DNA of 64,000 nucleotides from an uncultured Lachnospiraceae bacterium. GTDB lineage: Bacteria > Bacillota > Clostridia > Lachnospirales > Lachnospiraceae. Shown here piece by piece: positions 8,259 through 16,679 of the stretch. The stretch lies in the NCBI GenBank assembly GCA_900548905.1, contig URMK01000010.1:1-64000 (forward strand), given 5' to 3'. Made by a program: the position numbers and the translations under genes. The notes beneath the pieces are model-generated. The model searched no databases. It was given only the letters and a program-made list of their open reading frames with translations, and had not been told where the DNA came from. Numbering within the stretch: position 1 is the first letter of the stretch; each line of letters starts with the position of its first letter.

Positions 8259-10199
8259 CTATTCCTTTTTATAAAAAGCACACTCATAGCCGTCCGCCCG
8301 GAGCGGCAGCCCATCTGCCCATTCCGGCTGTTCCGCCATAACCGCACACATCTCCTCCACGGAGCCAGTCCCCTCCGGCAACTCAGCAATGATCTCATCA
8401 TGGCAGTGCATGACAATGGGATAGCCCCTTTCCTCCACCCGGAGCATGGCCTCCGCAAGCAGATCCCTGGCTGTACCCTGTACAATATTCTCCACCAGCT
8501 TCGGACCGTAAGTCTCAATCCGGTTCCATTTCTTGTTCTCCGCAATCCCCTCATAGGCCAGCCCGTTCCTGCCAAACCTGTTCAATACCATCCTGGGTTT
8601 CACATAAGACAATTTCCTTCCGGATGGCAGCTCCACAAACAGAATCCCGCTTTTATATTCAAAAGTAATCTTCCCTACCCTCGTTTTCTTTTTCTCCGTG
8701 ACCGCCTTTACCGCTGCTATATCCACATCCCACCAGAACTGTGTGATATGGGGATTGGCACTCCTCCAGGCGGACACCAGAGGGGCAAGCTCCTCTTCTG
8801 TCAGTCCCATATCCAAAGCACCCATGGAAGTCAGCGCCCCCACAGAGCCTCCGTAACCCAAGGCCAGTTCTGAAATCTTTCCCTTCTGCCGGAGCGGGGA
8901 GCCTTTCGTCACTTCCTCCATCGGCACATGGAACATGGCAGATGCCGAAGCCTCATAGATTTTCCCGTGGGAAGCAAACACTTCCAGCCTCCATGTCTCT
9001 CCGGACAGCCATGCCAGTACCCTCGCTTCAATGGCAGAAAAATCTGCCACCACAAAACGGCACCCTTGCTTTGGAATAAAAGCGGTGCGGATAAGTTCCG
9101 ACAGCACATTCGGCGTGGAATCATAAAGCAGCTCCACATCCTCAAACCGTCCCTGCTTCACAAGACTCCTGGCAAGTTCCAAGTCCGGGATATGGTTCTG
9201 GGGTAGATTTTGCACCTGCACCAATCTCCCTGCCCACCGGCCTGTCCTGTTGGCTCCATAAAACTGCAGTAGGCCATGCACACGCCCGTCCGAACAGACA
9301 GACCGCTCCATAGCCTCATACTTCTTCACGGATGTCTTCGCCATCAAAAGCCGGAGCCTCAAAAGCTCCTGCACCTCCCCGTCTGATTCCTCAATCAGCC
9401 CGGCCACCGCCTTTTTTGACAAACTTTCTATTTCTACACCGTTCTCTCCCAACCATGACTTTATCTGCGCCACGGAATTGGGATTCTTCAATCCAGTCAG
9501 TTCATACGCCCGCTTCGTCACAATATCCTTATACAGCAGGTCGCAGGACACCGCCTGCCGCACTAACTCCCTGTCCACAAGCACACCCCGGTCATTAATC
9601 TTCTGGTCCAAGCGGTACAGTTCCATCTCACTTTCAGGAATCGGAAAGTGCTGCAGTTTCCTCCGTATCCCCTTCTCCACATCCACGTCACGGATACAGT
9701 AGGTTTTAAATATTTTCCACTTCTCCGGCGCATGGCAGGGCAGGTTCCGTGTCCTCCCGCCGTTGGCTTTCGTTGGCTTGCACGGCATACAGAAATACCG
9801 GATTAAATCCTTCCCTTCCTTCATCTTCTGCCGTTCCAGTCCCAGCACAGCCCCTACTTCCTCCAAAGAACGTGGCAGGGCAAGCATGGCCGCTTGTACT
9901 GCACCGCAATGCCAAGCATCCGGGGAAAGATTGCTTCCGAAGTGCTTAGAAAGACAAATCCGTTCAAAGTTGGCATTAAAAGCTGTTTTCACTACGGCAT
10001 CATCAAAAATGGCATCCACCACTTCTCCCGGCAGTTCCTCTCCCTGTGCCAGATCTACCACCTGAGTCTCCCCTCCGTCAAAGGAATAGGCAAACAGCAG
10101 GACTTCAAAAACAGGGCTGTCCGCATAAGCGTAAACCCCACACTTTATCAAATCCACATCGCTGTACGTCTCAATATCTATCTCTAAAATCCTTCCCAT
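8259..10199 (-). CDS. Family A DNA polymerase (phage)
   Basis: The polymerase has 646 residues. An N-terminal 3'-5' exonuclease domain begins DIETYSD. The palm motifs are complete: motif A DFSAIEARVLAW near residue 390, motif B RQKGKISELALGYGG near 440, motif C HCHDEI near 600. The 5'-nuclease domain of host PolA is absent, as usual for phage versions. It replicates the element's DNA with the VapE primase, which starts 14 bases after its stop codon. Confidence 0.93.
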   Translation of the reverse strand: MGRILEIDIETYSDVDLIKCGVYAYADSPVFEVLLFAYSFDGGETQVVDLAQGEELPGEVVDAIFDDAVVKTAFNANFERICLSKHFGSNLSPDAWHCGAVQAAMLALPRSLEEVGAVLGLERQKMKEGKDLIRYFCMPCKPTKANGGRTRNLPCHAPEKWKIFKTYCIRDVDVEKGIRRKLQHFPIPESEMELYRLDQKINDRGVLVDRELVRQAVSCDLLYKDIVTKRAYELTGLKNPNSVAQIKSWLGENGVEIESLSKKAVAGLIEESDGEVQELLRLRLLMAKTSVKKYEAMERSVCSDGRVHGLLQFYGANRTGRWAGRLVQVQNLPQNHIPDLELARSLVKQGRFEDVELLYDSTPNVLSELIRTAFIPKQGCRFVVADFSAIEARVLAWLSGETWRLEVFASHGKIYEASASAMFHVPMEEVTKGSPLRQKGKISELALGYGGSVGALTSMGALDMGLTEEELAPLVSAWRSANPHITQFWWDVDIAAVKAVTEKKKTRVGKITFEYKSGILFVELPSGRKLSYVKPRMVLNRFGRNGLAYEGIAENKKWNRIETYGPKLVENIVQGTARDLLAEAMLRVEERGYPIVMHCHDEIIAELPEGTGSVEEMCAVMAEQPEWADGLPLRADGYECAFYKKE

Positions 10200-10262
10200 G
10201 GCAGGACTCCTTTCCTCCGCACTTTGGAGAACGGGCAGCGGTCACCCACTGCCCTGCTGCCA

Positions 10263-10817
10263 TTACCCAAGGAAATCCTCCTCGCCCCCCACAGCATCAA
10301 AATCTTCCTCCGCATTGCTCCTTCCGCCCAGGGATTCCCCGTCACGCAGTTTCTGGATATTCCCAAGCCCTGCCGCAATCCCACGGTTTCCGTTATTATT
10401 GAACCCGTAAAAGTTCACGCTGATCCTTCCATAACACCCGGAATACACCTCCGACTGGTCAAGAATGGGCTGCACGTTCTTATCCACCACCTGCGGGGCC
10501 TGCCTGCTGTTGGCATTGAAGAAATAACTGTCCGCATAAGCCTCATCCTCCGGCCGGTCAATGTCCCCGTCACGGAGCGGCAGTTTCAAATTCGCCGGAA
10601 CCTTCCCTCCCCACTTGGAAACGGAGTCCTTCTTCGCCTGCTCGATGGCCCTCTTGATCTTCTCCACGGTCTCCGTATCCGACTTCGGAATAATGGCCGA
10701 CACCGAATACTTCGGGTCTCCCCCATTCACCGCATTCGGTTCCCAGCAATGCAGGTAAGAAAACCTGCAGGGTACAATCACTTTCGTTACATTTACATTC
10801 GCATTCTCATTTCCCAT
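10263..10817 (-). CDS. DUF2815 family protein, probable ssDNA-binding
   Basis: The product has 184 residues and starts MGNENANVNVTKVIVPCRFSY. This is the DUF2815 family, always found beside phage polymerase and DUF2800 genes. Its beta-rich N-terminal half and acidic tail (EEDFDAVGGEEDFLG) resemble single-stranded DNA-binding proteins. A role as the phage SSB is inferred from context and the acidic tail, not from a catalytic motif. It overlaps the upstream DUF2800 gene by 11 bases. Confidence 0.8.
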   Translation of the reverse strand: MGNENANVNVTKVIVPCRFSYLHCWEPNAVNGGDPKYSVSAIIPKSDTETVEKIKRAIEQAKKDSVSKWGGKVPANLKLPLRDGDIDRPEDEAYADSYFFNANSRQAPQVVDKNVQPILDQSEVYSGCYGRISVNFYGFNNNGNRGIAAGLGNIQKLRDGESLGGRSNAEEDFDAVGGEEDFLG

Positions 10818-11952
10818 CTTGTTCTGCCTCCTTAAAATCCGCTTCTGCGGTTGCTGTCATCACTGCTTCCCTCTTATCCGCCTCCGTCACCAGGGTAATC
10901 TTGCCCTGCGGCTTGTACACCAGCTTCCCAAGCACCTCCGCAAACTTCTTCTTGCCCATCAGCTTTTCCATCTCCGTGATGCCCACCAAAGTGCTCTTAT
11001 AAATATCCGTGTACCCAGTAGCCTTCGCCGCCTCCGCCACTTCCTCTTCATCCGTATACTTCCGGTTGCTCCGGCCTTCCACCAGCTTAAATCCTGCCCA
11101 CTGCTTCCCGTGGGTAATAGCTTCATCCGTGGCAAAAGCATACACATCTGCCGCCCACTTCGCCAGGTCATCCGCAACCTTCAAAACGTCCGCAATCTCC
11201 TCATCCGACAGAAGTGCCGGAACCTGAAACTCCATCTGCGCCAGCCTCAAATATTCCTCCGCCCTTGCCCTGCAGGTATTCTTTGCCTTGCAGAACCGGC
11301 ACCAGGAGCCGCACCGGAACTCTCCCTCACCGTTCATAGCAAGTGCCGCCTTCGGCCTTAATTCCGTTTCCACCCACTCCATCAAGCCAGAAACAGAAAT
11401 TTCCCAGGTACTGACACTCTCCAGCCTCGGCTGGTAAATCGTCATCCGCACCGTATCAATATCATAAATGGCGTCAAATAGTTCCAAGGCTCCCAGCCCA
11501 TACAACATCATCTGTGGATTCCACTCCGCCTCCACAGCAACGCCTTTCCCGTATTTCAGGTCAATGACCGTCAAAGCCCCGTCCGCAACAATCACCAAAT
11601 CCCCGGTGCCAAACCCTTCCGGCACATAGGCGGAATAATCCAGATGCTGCTCAATTAGCACCACCGGGTCTTTGCAGCCCTGCCTTGCCAATTCAATCTG
11701 CTCCATGGCATAAGCTACATACTCATCCGTACATTCTTCCATCTCGTCACAGTCATAATCCGATACCGGACGCTTAGAACGCCGCTTCATCATCCGTTTC
11801 AGCTTATGCTCCGCCAGGGCATGGGCGGCAGTGCCTTCTTCCGCATATACGCTCCCAGTATCTCCCTTGAACTGCTCCTCCAGCCTTGCGGACGGCGTAC
11901 AGTTCAGCCACCGCTTGGAAGAAGAAGCCGACAACAGCGCATGTCTCCCCAT
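10807..11952 (-). CDS. DUF2800 nuclease-like protein (RecB/Cas4 superfamily)
   Basis: The product has 381 residues and opens RHALLSASSSKRWLNCTPSARLE, the characteristic DUF2800 start. The PD-(D/E)XK core shows as DLVIVADGALTVIDLKYGKG, giving D and D-x-K. Three cysteines around CGSWCRFCKAKNTCRARA form a probable Cas4/AddB-like iron-sulfur clamp with a fourth further on. It probably acts as a recombination exonuclease with the DUF2815 protein. The ATG overlaps the preceding TGA stop (TGATG), indicating coupling. Confidence 0.85.
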   Translation of the reverse strand: MGRHALLSASSSKRWLNCTPSARLEEQFKGDTGSVYAEEGTAAHALAEHKLKRMMKRRSKRPVSDYDCDEMEECTDEYVAYAMEQIELARQGCKDPVVLIEQHLDYSAYVPEGFGTGDLVIVADGALTVIDLKYGKGVAVEAEWNPQMMLYGLGALELFDAIYDIDTVRMTIYQPRLESVSTWEISVSGLMEWVETELRPKAALAMNGEGEFRCGSWCRFCKAKNTCRARAEEYLRLAQMEFQVPALLSDEEIADVLKVADDLAKWAADVYAFATDEAITHGKQWAGFKLVEGRSNRKYTDEEEVAEAAKATGYTDIYKSTLVGITEMEKLMGKKKFAEVLGKLVYKPQGKITLVTEADKREAVMTATAEADFKEAEQDGK

Positions 11953-12293
11953 CACAGCACCTTCGCTTCCGCAAGCAGAGCCGGATAATCCTTCTCCTCC
12001 ACGGCGGACAGTTTTGCCGCCCCGTATTTCCCCAGCAGTTCTTTGATTTCCTTAGATTTTCCCTCCTGGGACTTCTCCGCCAGCACCGCACGGATATCTT
12101 CCACAGCCACCTTCTGTTCCTCTTTCTTCTGATCCGCCTTCACTCCGGCTGTACTCTCTGTTGTACCCTTCCCTGTTTTACTCTCCTGCTTCGCATCCGG
12201 CTTTGCTTCTTCCACAGCCTGTCCTGCCAGCTCCCGCAGGCTCTCCGCAACCAAAGCAAACCCGTCCGCCATTTTCAACAATTCACTTCCCAT
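11952..12293 (-). CDS. Small acidic phage protein of unknown function
   Basis: The 113-residue product has three parts: an amphipathic N-terminal helix, a Lys/Glu/Ser/Thr-rich linker (about residues 30-60) and a helical C-terminal part (DIRAVLAEKSQEGKSKEIKELL) of SAP-like appearance. Similar short proteins stand just upstream of DUF2800 in related phages. It shares TGATG with DUF2800. No catalytic motif is seen, and a structural or nucleic acid-binding role is only a guess. Confidence 0.65.
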   Translation of the reverse strand: MGSELLKMADGFALVAESLRELAGQAVEEAKPDAKQESKTGKGTTESTAGVKADQKKEEQKVAVEDIRAVLAEKSQEGKSKEIKELLGKYGAAKLSAVEEKDYPALLAEAKVL

Positions 12294-12677
12294 CTAAAAC
12301 TCCTCCATTTCTTCCAGCTTCTCAATCAGTTCCTCGGAGAACATCGTGCAGAGCAGCAGATCCTCCCCGATCTCCCTTGCATCAAAATACTTGGCCCTTC
12401 CATCGTACTCCCGGCAGGCTTCCTCAATCCTCTTTAGCTTCTCCTCATCCGTCTCATTCCCAAACACCCAAACCTCATCCACTTGTTTTGCCATCCGGGA
12501 AGCCAGCACATGCTCCACCGCCCCGCCAAGCTCGTCCGGGAACATTCCATGGAAGTTCAGATAGGCACTGACCGGGATAACACCCTTATGCGCCGCATAG
12601 CGGCAATACTCCTGCGCCCTCGCCCGGTCATTCTTCTCATTTCCCGTCAGCTTTGTCACAACCATCACCAGCTTCAT
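12294..12677 (-). CDS. DUF4406/DUF7768-like protein A
   Basis: The product has 127 residues with a Rossmann-like start (MKLVMVVTKLTG), an Arg/Tyr-rich helix (ARAQEYCRYAAHKGVIPVS) and a VDEVWVFGNE strand. This is the layout of phage DUF4406/DUF7768 proteins, distantly related to nucleoside 2-deoxyribosyltransferases. Nucleotide salvage or base exchange is a plausible role; the catalytic Glu cannot be assigned by eye. Its stop is TAG. It overlaps its paralogue by four bases (ATGA). Confidence 0.7.
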   Translation of the reverse strand: MKLVMVVTKLTGNEKNDRARAQEYCRYAAHKGVIPVSAYLNFHGMFPDELGGAVEHVLASRMAKQVDEVWVFGNETDEEKLKRIEEACREYDGRAKYFDAREIGEDLLLCTMFSEELIEKLEEMEEF

Positions 12678-13006
12678 ACCCTGCTGCCTCCTTCCACGTC
12701 TTCCTTAAACCAGGTGTGGATGCCATGCTCCACAGCAAAGCGCATTTCCTGTTCCATGCCCTCGGTTGCCTCCCCGAACACCCACATCTCGTCACAGCCA
12801 AGTAGCAGCTCCATCCCCATGGCAATCCCGTCTGCCCGTTCTTTCAAACTGTCTTCTTTCAAAAACTGCGGAAACAGCAGATGGGGAGCAATGGGAAGAT
12901 TCCCCTCCTCATAAGCCCTCCGGCAGTACCCCACCGCCTTTGCGCTGTTCCCTTCCACATCCCCACGGAAGGGGCTGCAGATAAATATCTTTTTTCTCAT
13001 CTTCAT
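12674..13006 (-). CDS. DUF4406/DUF7768-like protein B
   Basis: The product has 110 residues and starts MKMRKKIFICSPFRGD, with CRRAYEEGNLPIAPHLLFPQFL and DEMWVFGEATEGMEQEM. It is a clearer member of the nucleoside 2-deoxyribosyltransferase-like group than the neighbouring paralogue, with the SPFRG strand-loop and Glu-rich final helix. The start at 13006 is fixed by an ATGA overlap with the upstream 56-residue gene and by AAAGG six bases before it. Confidence 0.75.
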   Translation of the reverse strand: MKMRKKIFICSPFRGDVEGNSAKAVGYCRRAYEEGNLPIAPHLLFPQFLKEDSLKERADGIAMGMELLLGCDEMWVFGEATEGMEQEMRFAVEHGIHTWFKEDVEGGSRV

Positions 13007-13173
13007 TTCCATCCTTTCTTGGTCTTTTTTTTACCTGCCGCAATTACCGCGCCAGACTCATATGCCGCCACATCCTGCTCAATCTGCATCAGCTTCAGCG
13101 CCAGGCTTTTTGCCACAATACTGATTGCCTGTAGGATTCCGATTAGCTCTGTCGTGTTCTGCACTCCATCCAT
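13003..13173 (-). CDS. 56-residue phage protein
   Basis: This short frame (MDGVQNTTELIGILQAISIV, then AKSLALKLMQ) ends in a basic tail KKKTKKGWK. AAAGGAGG is one base before the ATG and 10 before a GTG at codon 4, so the true start may be that GTG (13164). It shares ATGA with the next gene, strong evidence that it is translated. It is helical with no known function; similar short proteins lead phage early operons. Confidence 0.65.
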   Translation of the reverse strand: MDGVQNTTELIGILQAISIVAKSLALKLMQIEQDVAAYESGAVIAAGKKKTKKGWK

Positions 13174-13212
13174 GCCTCCTTTCCGGGGAAATTAAAATCT
13201 TATCCCTCTCAC

Positions 13213-13300
13213 TGTCGTAATGACACTTTTTTGAAAGTTGGCAACAAAATAAAAAATTTTCTTAAAAAAGCGTTCGACACTTGTGACATATCCTGTCGAA
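13213..13300. promoter_or_regulatory. Cluster of TGTC/GACA inverted repeats
   Basis: TTCGACA at 13273-13279 and TGTCGAA at 13294-13300 form a perfect 7-base inverted repeat 14 bases apart. TGTC at 13213 and GACA at 13222 form a second repeat with a 5-base spacer, and another GACA lies at 13285. All lie in the 137-base gap between the sigma-like gene and the 56-residue gene, so they probably control the replication operon, perhaps as the target of the sigma-like protein just upstream. Confidence 0.5.
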
Positions 13301-13310
13301 TCTCTTCCCA

Positions 13311-13751
13311 TTAGATATCAAATCCATGTTGTACAAAAAAATCCCGTAATTTATCCAGCACCTTGTTTTTATGAAGTGCCAGCATCCTCCTGTTTTCCCC
13401 CTTTTTCCTAGCATATTCACAGACACTCATTTCCTCTCCAAACACTTTCTCCGCAAGTTCCCGTTCCTCCGGCATCAGGCTATCCAATGCTTCCTTTAGA
13501 ACTTCCAGCATTGCTCTCTTCTCCATCATTTCCTCCAGGCTCTCCGAAAAAAGCTCTGTCCGCATATCATTCTCTTTCCATTCCTCATAAGACTCCGTCC
13601 TGTATCCCTGCGCCTCCATAGCCTCCCGGTTCCTCTGTTCCTTCTTTTTCTGCTGCCACCATGGCCGGTAAAACTTCTGGTACTCCTCCTCCGTAACCTC
13701 CATCTGGATTTCTTCCTTGCCAGATTTAATAGTGATCTTTCTTTTTTGCAT
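13311..13751 (-). CDS. Sigma-70-like regulatory protein of phage/ICE type
   Basis: The protein has 146 residues. A charged N-terminal part (EYQKFYRPWWQQKKKEQ) precedes a C-terminal sigma region 4-like segment (LMPEERELAEKVFGEEM, then RRMLALHKNKVLDKLRDFF). Proteins of this kind in Firmicutes mobile elements act as alternative sigma factors or activators. The start at 13751 has GAGAGG eight bases upstream. It is the second gene of the leftward early transcript and precedes the TGTC/GACA repeat cluster. Confidence 0.65.
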   Translation of the reverse strand: MQKRKITIKSGKEEIQMEVTEEEYQKFYRPWWQQKKKEQRNREAMEAQGYRTESYEEWKENDMRTELFSESLEEMMEKRAMLEVLKEALDSLMPEERELAEKVFGEEMSVCEYARKKGENRRMLALHKNKVLDKLRDFFVQHGFDI

Positions 13752-13998
13752 TCAGCATTCCTCTCTTTACCTTGCGGTAAAGCCAGAAAAACTGACTGCC
13801 AATTTCTATGCCGACAAAAAAAGACCGCAAAAAGCTACAATTCAACTTTTTGCGGTCTTTAAAATAAACCTTTACATCCAGAACCTCTTCCGGCGGACTT
13901 ATTATTTGTTTTTGATTTATACTGTGGTATTTTTCATTGGTGTCTGGCATTCTGCTTATCGGGTGTTTTATCCCTGATATAAGCGCAGGGGCAGGCAT
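13726..13998 (-). CDS. 90-residue hypothetical protein
   Basis: It starts MPAPALISGIKHPISRM behind AAAGGAG seven bases upstream and ends in a basic tail (LYRKVKRGMLNAKKKDHY). It overlaps the sigma-like gene by 26 bases. A weakly hydrophobic patch (FFVGIEIGSQFFWLY) is near the C-terminus. No family is recognised. The good ribosome site and first position in the leftward operon support it. Confidence 0.5.
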   Translation of the reverse strand: MPAPALISGIKHPISRMPDTNEKYHSINQKQIISPPEEVLDVKVYFKDRKKLNCSFLRSFFVGIEIGSQFFWLYRKVKRGMLNAKKKDHY

Positions 13999-14155
13999 CG
14001 TCTTTCTCCTTTCCGGCAGTACCGCACATATTCATGATTTTCATGTACTAATGCAGTCTGCTTTTAGGCAAATTTTTAACGATGCAGCACTACTTTCCAT
14101 TATCTACCATGTATAAAAAGTATTTCCTGCATTAACGTATTTTAATATTTCATTT

Positions 14156-14204
14156 TGCTGCTATATCGCAGCATATTTCAAATTTTTGTTGCATTTTCGC
14201 AGCA
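14156..14204. promoter_or_regulatory. Two operator-like repeats (C-boxes) of the XRE controller
   Basis: TGCTGC-TATATC-GCAGCA (14156-14173) is a perfect inverted repeat. TGTTGC-ATTTTC-GCAGCA (14187-14204) is a second copy with one mismatch. Their centres are 31 bases apart, about three helical turns, and the second covers the -35 box and spacer of the promoter for the XRE-methyltransferase pair. The layout matches C-box control by restriction-modification controller proteins; binding is inferred. Confidence 0.6.
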
Positions 14205-14217
14205 GAAGTGCTATACT
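14189..14217 (+). promoter_or_regulatory. Promoter of the controller-methyltransferase operon
   Basis: TTGCAT at 14189-14194, a 17-base spacer and TATACT at 14212-14217 form a good sigma-A promoter 21 bases before the XRE start codon. It overlaps the second operator-like repeat. Confidence 0.7.
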
Positions 14218-14237
14218 CTCCAAATAGAGGTGATGAC

Positions 14238-14594
14238 ATGTCTGCTGAAACACTAGGACAGTATTTAAGAGCTGTCAGAGAACAACATAAATTAAGCATG
14301 GGAAACGTTACAAAGGCAACTGGCATAACAAATACTCGACTCAGCCACTTGGAATGCGATGTTACTCGAAACCCTTCTCCTGTTGCTTTGAGAAAACTAG
14401 CTTTACTTTATAACATCAAGCTCATTGAATTATATCAGAAAGCTGGATATCTGATGCCAGAAGACACTGATTCATATATGGAAACCTGTTTTAAAGGTGT
14501 CGAAAAGCTAACCCAAGAAGATAAAAAACAAATACAAAATCAAATTGATTATTTGATTTTCCAACATGAAAAAGAAAGAGAGGGCAAACAATGA
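14238..14594 (+). CDS. XRE-family controller protein of the R-M locus
   Basis: The 118-residue protein has an N-terminal Cro/CI-type helix-turn-helix (LGQYLRAVREQHKLSMGNV, TRLSHLE, LRKLALLYNIKLIELY) and a C-terminal helical tail. The start at 14238 has AGAGGTGAT upstream; an earlier ATG at 14208 lies within the promoter. It shares ATGA with the methyltransferase. This position and two operator-like repeats over its promoter suggest that it times methyltransferase versus nuclease expression, as C proteins do; it is longer than classic 80-residue C proteins. Confidence 0.8.
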   Translation: MSAETLGQYLRAVREQHKLSMGNVTKATGITNTRLSHLECDVTRNPSPVALRKLALLYNIKLIELYQKAGYLMPEDTDSYMETCFKGVEKLTQEDKKQIQNQIDYLIFQHEKEREGKQ

Positions 14595-15655
14595 TTTTTA
14601 AATTAGGAGAACTATTTTGCGGTCCCGGCGGAATCGCATGGGGGGCCCTCCATGCTGATATAGGAAATGATGAATATAAAATCATACATCAATGGGCAAA
14701 CGATTATGACAAAGACACCTGTGAAACATATAGGTATAACATCTGTCGCGACAATCCTAAAAGCGTTTACCACAAAGACATCCGTGAGTTTAACCTTGAA
14801 AGTCTTCCTAAAATAGATGCCCTTGCTTTTGGATTTCCATGCAACGACTACAGTGTTGTTGGCGAACAAAAAGGCATGGACGGTGTTTTTGGCCCTTTGT
14901 ATTCCTATGGAGTAAAAGTCTTAAATATATATAACCCGATATGGTTTGTTGCAGAAAATGTAGGAGGTCTCCGAAATGCCAATGACGGAAAATCATTTAC
15001 TAAGATTTTAGATGAACTAAGAAAAGCTGGAGACTATGGCGGTTATACCGTAGTTCCTCATTTATATAAATTTGAAGAATACGGAATCCCCCAGGCCCGC
15101 CACCGGATAATTATTGTTGGCATCAGAAAGGACATTGGCGTTGCATATCATGTCCCATCCCCTGAGCCATATGCTGAAATTGACAACACATGCAGGAAAG
15201 CCATTGAAGAACCACCCATTCCCAAAAATGCCTTTAACAATGAGCTAACAAAACAATCCGAAACCGTCATTAAAAGGCTGGATCACATCCTCCCCGGCCA
15301 GAACGCCTTCACTGCCGATCTGCCGGACGATCTGAAACTAAATGTTCAAGGAGCAAAAATCAGCCAGATATATAAACGGCTTGATCCAGAAAAGCCGGCA
15401 TACACAGTCACTGGAAGCGGCGGCGGCGGGACACACATATATCACTGGAAAGAATCCAGAGCATTAACAAACCGGGAACGCGCCCGGTTGCAGACTTTTC
15501 CTGATAGCTACAAATTTATTGGAAGCAAGGAAAGTGTCAGAAAGCAGATTGGGATGGCTGTCCCTTGCAAAGGAGCAAAGATTATTTTTGAGGCAATCTT
15601 AAAAAGCTTTGCTGGCATTGAATATCCCAGTATTGAACCTAATATCAACGAATAA
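14591..15655 (+). CDS. DNA (cytosine-5) methyltransferase of the R-M system
   Basis: The 354-residue enzyme is complete. Motif I is ELFCGPGGIAWG (residues 7-18), motif IV FGFPCNDYS carries the catalytic Cys, then ENV (motif VI), QARHRIIIVG (VIII), a target-recognition stretch around residues 215-275, and TNRERARLQTFPDSY (IX). Motif IV has PCN where most family members have PCQ, a variant found in NgoFVII/NgoAVII-like enzymes. It should protect host DNA from the convergent nuclease genes. Target sequence cannot be read from the protein. Confidence 0.92.
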   Translation: MIFKLGELFCGPGGIAWGALHADIGNDEYKIIHQWANDYDKDTCETYRYNICRDNPKSVYHKDIREFNLESLPKIDALAFGFPCNDYSVVGEQKGMDGVFGPLYSYGVKVLNIYNPIWFVAENVGGLRNANDGKSFTKILDELRKAGDYGGYTVVPHLYKFEEYGIPQARHRIIIVGIRKDIGVAYHVPSPEPYAEIDNTCRKAIEEPPIPKNAFNNELTKQSETVIKRLDHILPGQNAFTADLPDDLKLNVQGAKISQIYKRLDPEKPAYTVTGSGGGGTHIYHWKESRALTNRERARLQTFPDSYKFIGSKESVRKQIGMAVPCKGAKIIFEAILKSFAGIEYPSIEPNINE

Positions 15656-15661
15656 TATTTT

Positions 15662-15693
15662 AATAAAACCGAGGCCGGCGCTTCGGTTTTATT
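15662..15693. terminator. Bidirectional terminator between methyltransferase and nuclease
   Basis: AATAAAACCGA (15662-15672) pairs with TCGGTTTTATT (15683-15693) around a 10-base GC-rich loop. A/T-rich flanks on both arms make it work in both directions, between two convergent genes. Confidence 0.8.
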
Positions 15694-16648
15694 ACACTGA
15701 AAAATCCATATAATATTGTTCATCATCCAGCTTATAAAACGTAACATCTGTACGTCCGTAAGCATCTAAATCACTTTTCCAAATATAAGCACCATTAGCC
15801 AAACCCAGCCTATTCCTAAAATATTCCCCAAGCTGTGCATTACTCAACGGTGTTGTAATTGCCTTATTCCCTTGCTGTTCCACTCTCAAAATAAGTTGAT
15901 GGCCATCATCTGTAACCACCGTAAAATGCTGTTTATTCAGAGGGAAAAAACCTGTCCTGACCACAGAAGCCGGAAGCGGTATGTACGCTTCATTTTTATT
16001 ACGCCTGCTTCTCTGTCCCCAATTAAGTCCTGACTTAGTTCCTACTTCCCCATTTTCCGTTAAAAGGGAGAGCGTAATCTCTTCTATATTCCCGCCCGAC
16101 AAACTTCCGACTGGCCTATTTTCCATATCCAAAACGCTGTGTGTAGGGTACAGCACAACATATTCCTCAACTTCAGCATGATTACAGAATATAGTATCTT
16201 TCTCCACATCACAATAATACCTATATGCCTCCGTTGCATCACACTCTACCATATACTCCCTACGCTTTTCCCCAAATGCACTCTGGGTAAAATTTGCTGA
16301 ACCTGTAAAAGCTGTAACAGGCTCATCTTCTCTAAGCCAGACATATACTTTAGCATGCACTGGTATTGAATCACAGACATAACTGCATTGATAATTCGCT
16401 ACCTCATGAGGCATCTGTTCCTTCTGAAGCTCTTTAAATCCCTCATAAACAGAAATACTAAGTCCGTCAAAAGGCACCATCCCCACTATAAGGGATAAAT
16501 CAATCGGTCTTGATGTGAATTTCTTCAAATTTTTTATGAACCAGGAAGCCATGTTAGGAGTTGCGTATCCTGACAGAATACACAGCCTGTCTGCCCCCGA
16601 CTGCAGGGGTTCAAACAATACTCTCCTCGCCAAATCCGAATATTTCAT
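15692..16648 (-). CDS. NgoFVII/NgoAVII-type PLD restriction endonuclease (R1)
   Basis: The 318-residue protein has a phospholipase D-type nuclease domain: HAKVYVW (residues 98-104) and TGSANFTQ form a single HKD motif, so two subunits would make one active site as in BfiI. The C-terminal part (NEAYIPLPASVVRTGFFP, TDDG, YGRTDVTFYKLDD) matches the B3-like DNA-binding domain of NgoFVII-family enzymes. In NgoAVII and CglI such an R protein works with a Z1 ATPase N protein, encoded 31 bases upstream. Start codon supported by AGAGGAA. Confidence 0.88.
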   Translation of the reverse strand: MKYSDLARRVLFEPLQSGADRLCILSGYATPNMASWFIKNLKKFTSRPIDLSLIVGMVPFDGLSISVYEGFKELQKEQMPHEVANYQCSYVCDSIPVHAKVYVWLREDEPVTAFTGSANFTQSAFGEKRREYMVECDATEAYRYYCDVEKDTIFCNHAEVEEYVVLYPTHSVLDMENRPVGSLSGGNIEEITLSLLTENGEVGTKSGLNWGQRSRRNKNEAYIPLPASVVRTGFFPLNKQHFTVVTDDGHQLILRVEQQGNKAITTPLSNAQLGEYFRNRLGLANGAYIWKSDLDAYGRTDVTFYKLDDEQYYMDFSV

Positions 16649-16679
16649 AACCTTGTTCCTCTCAAAAACAGCGTCTTAT

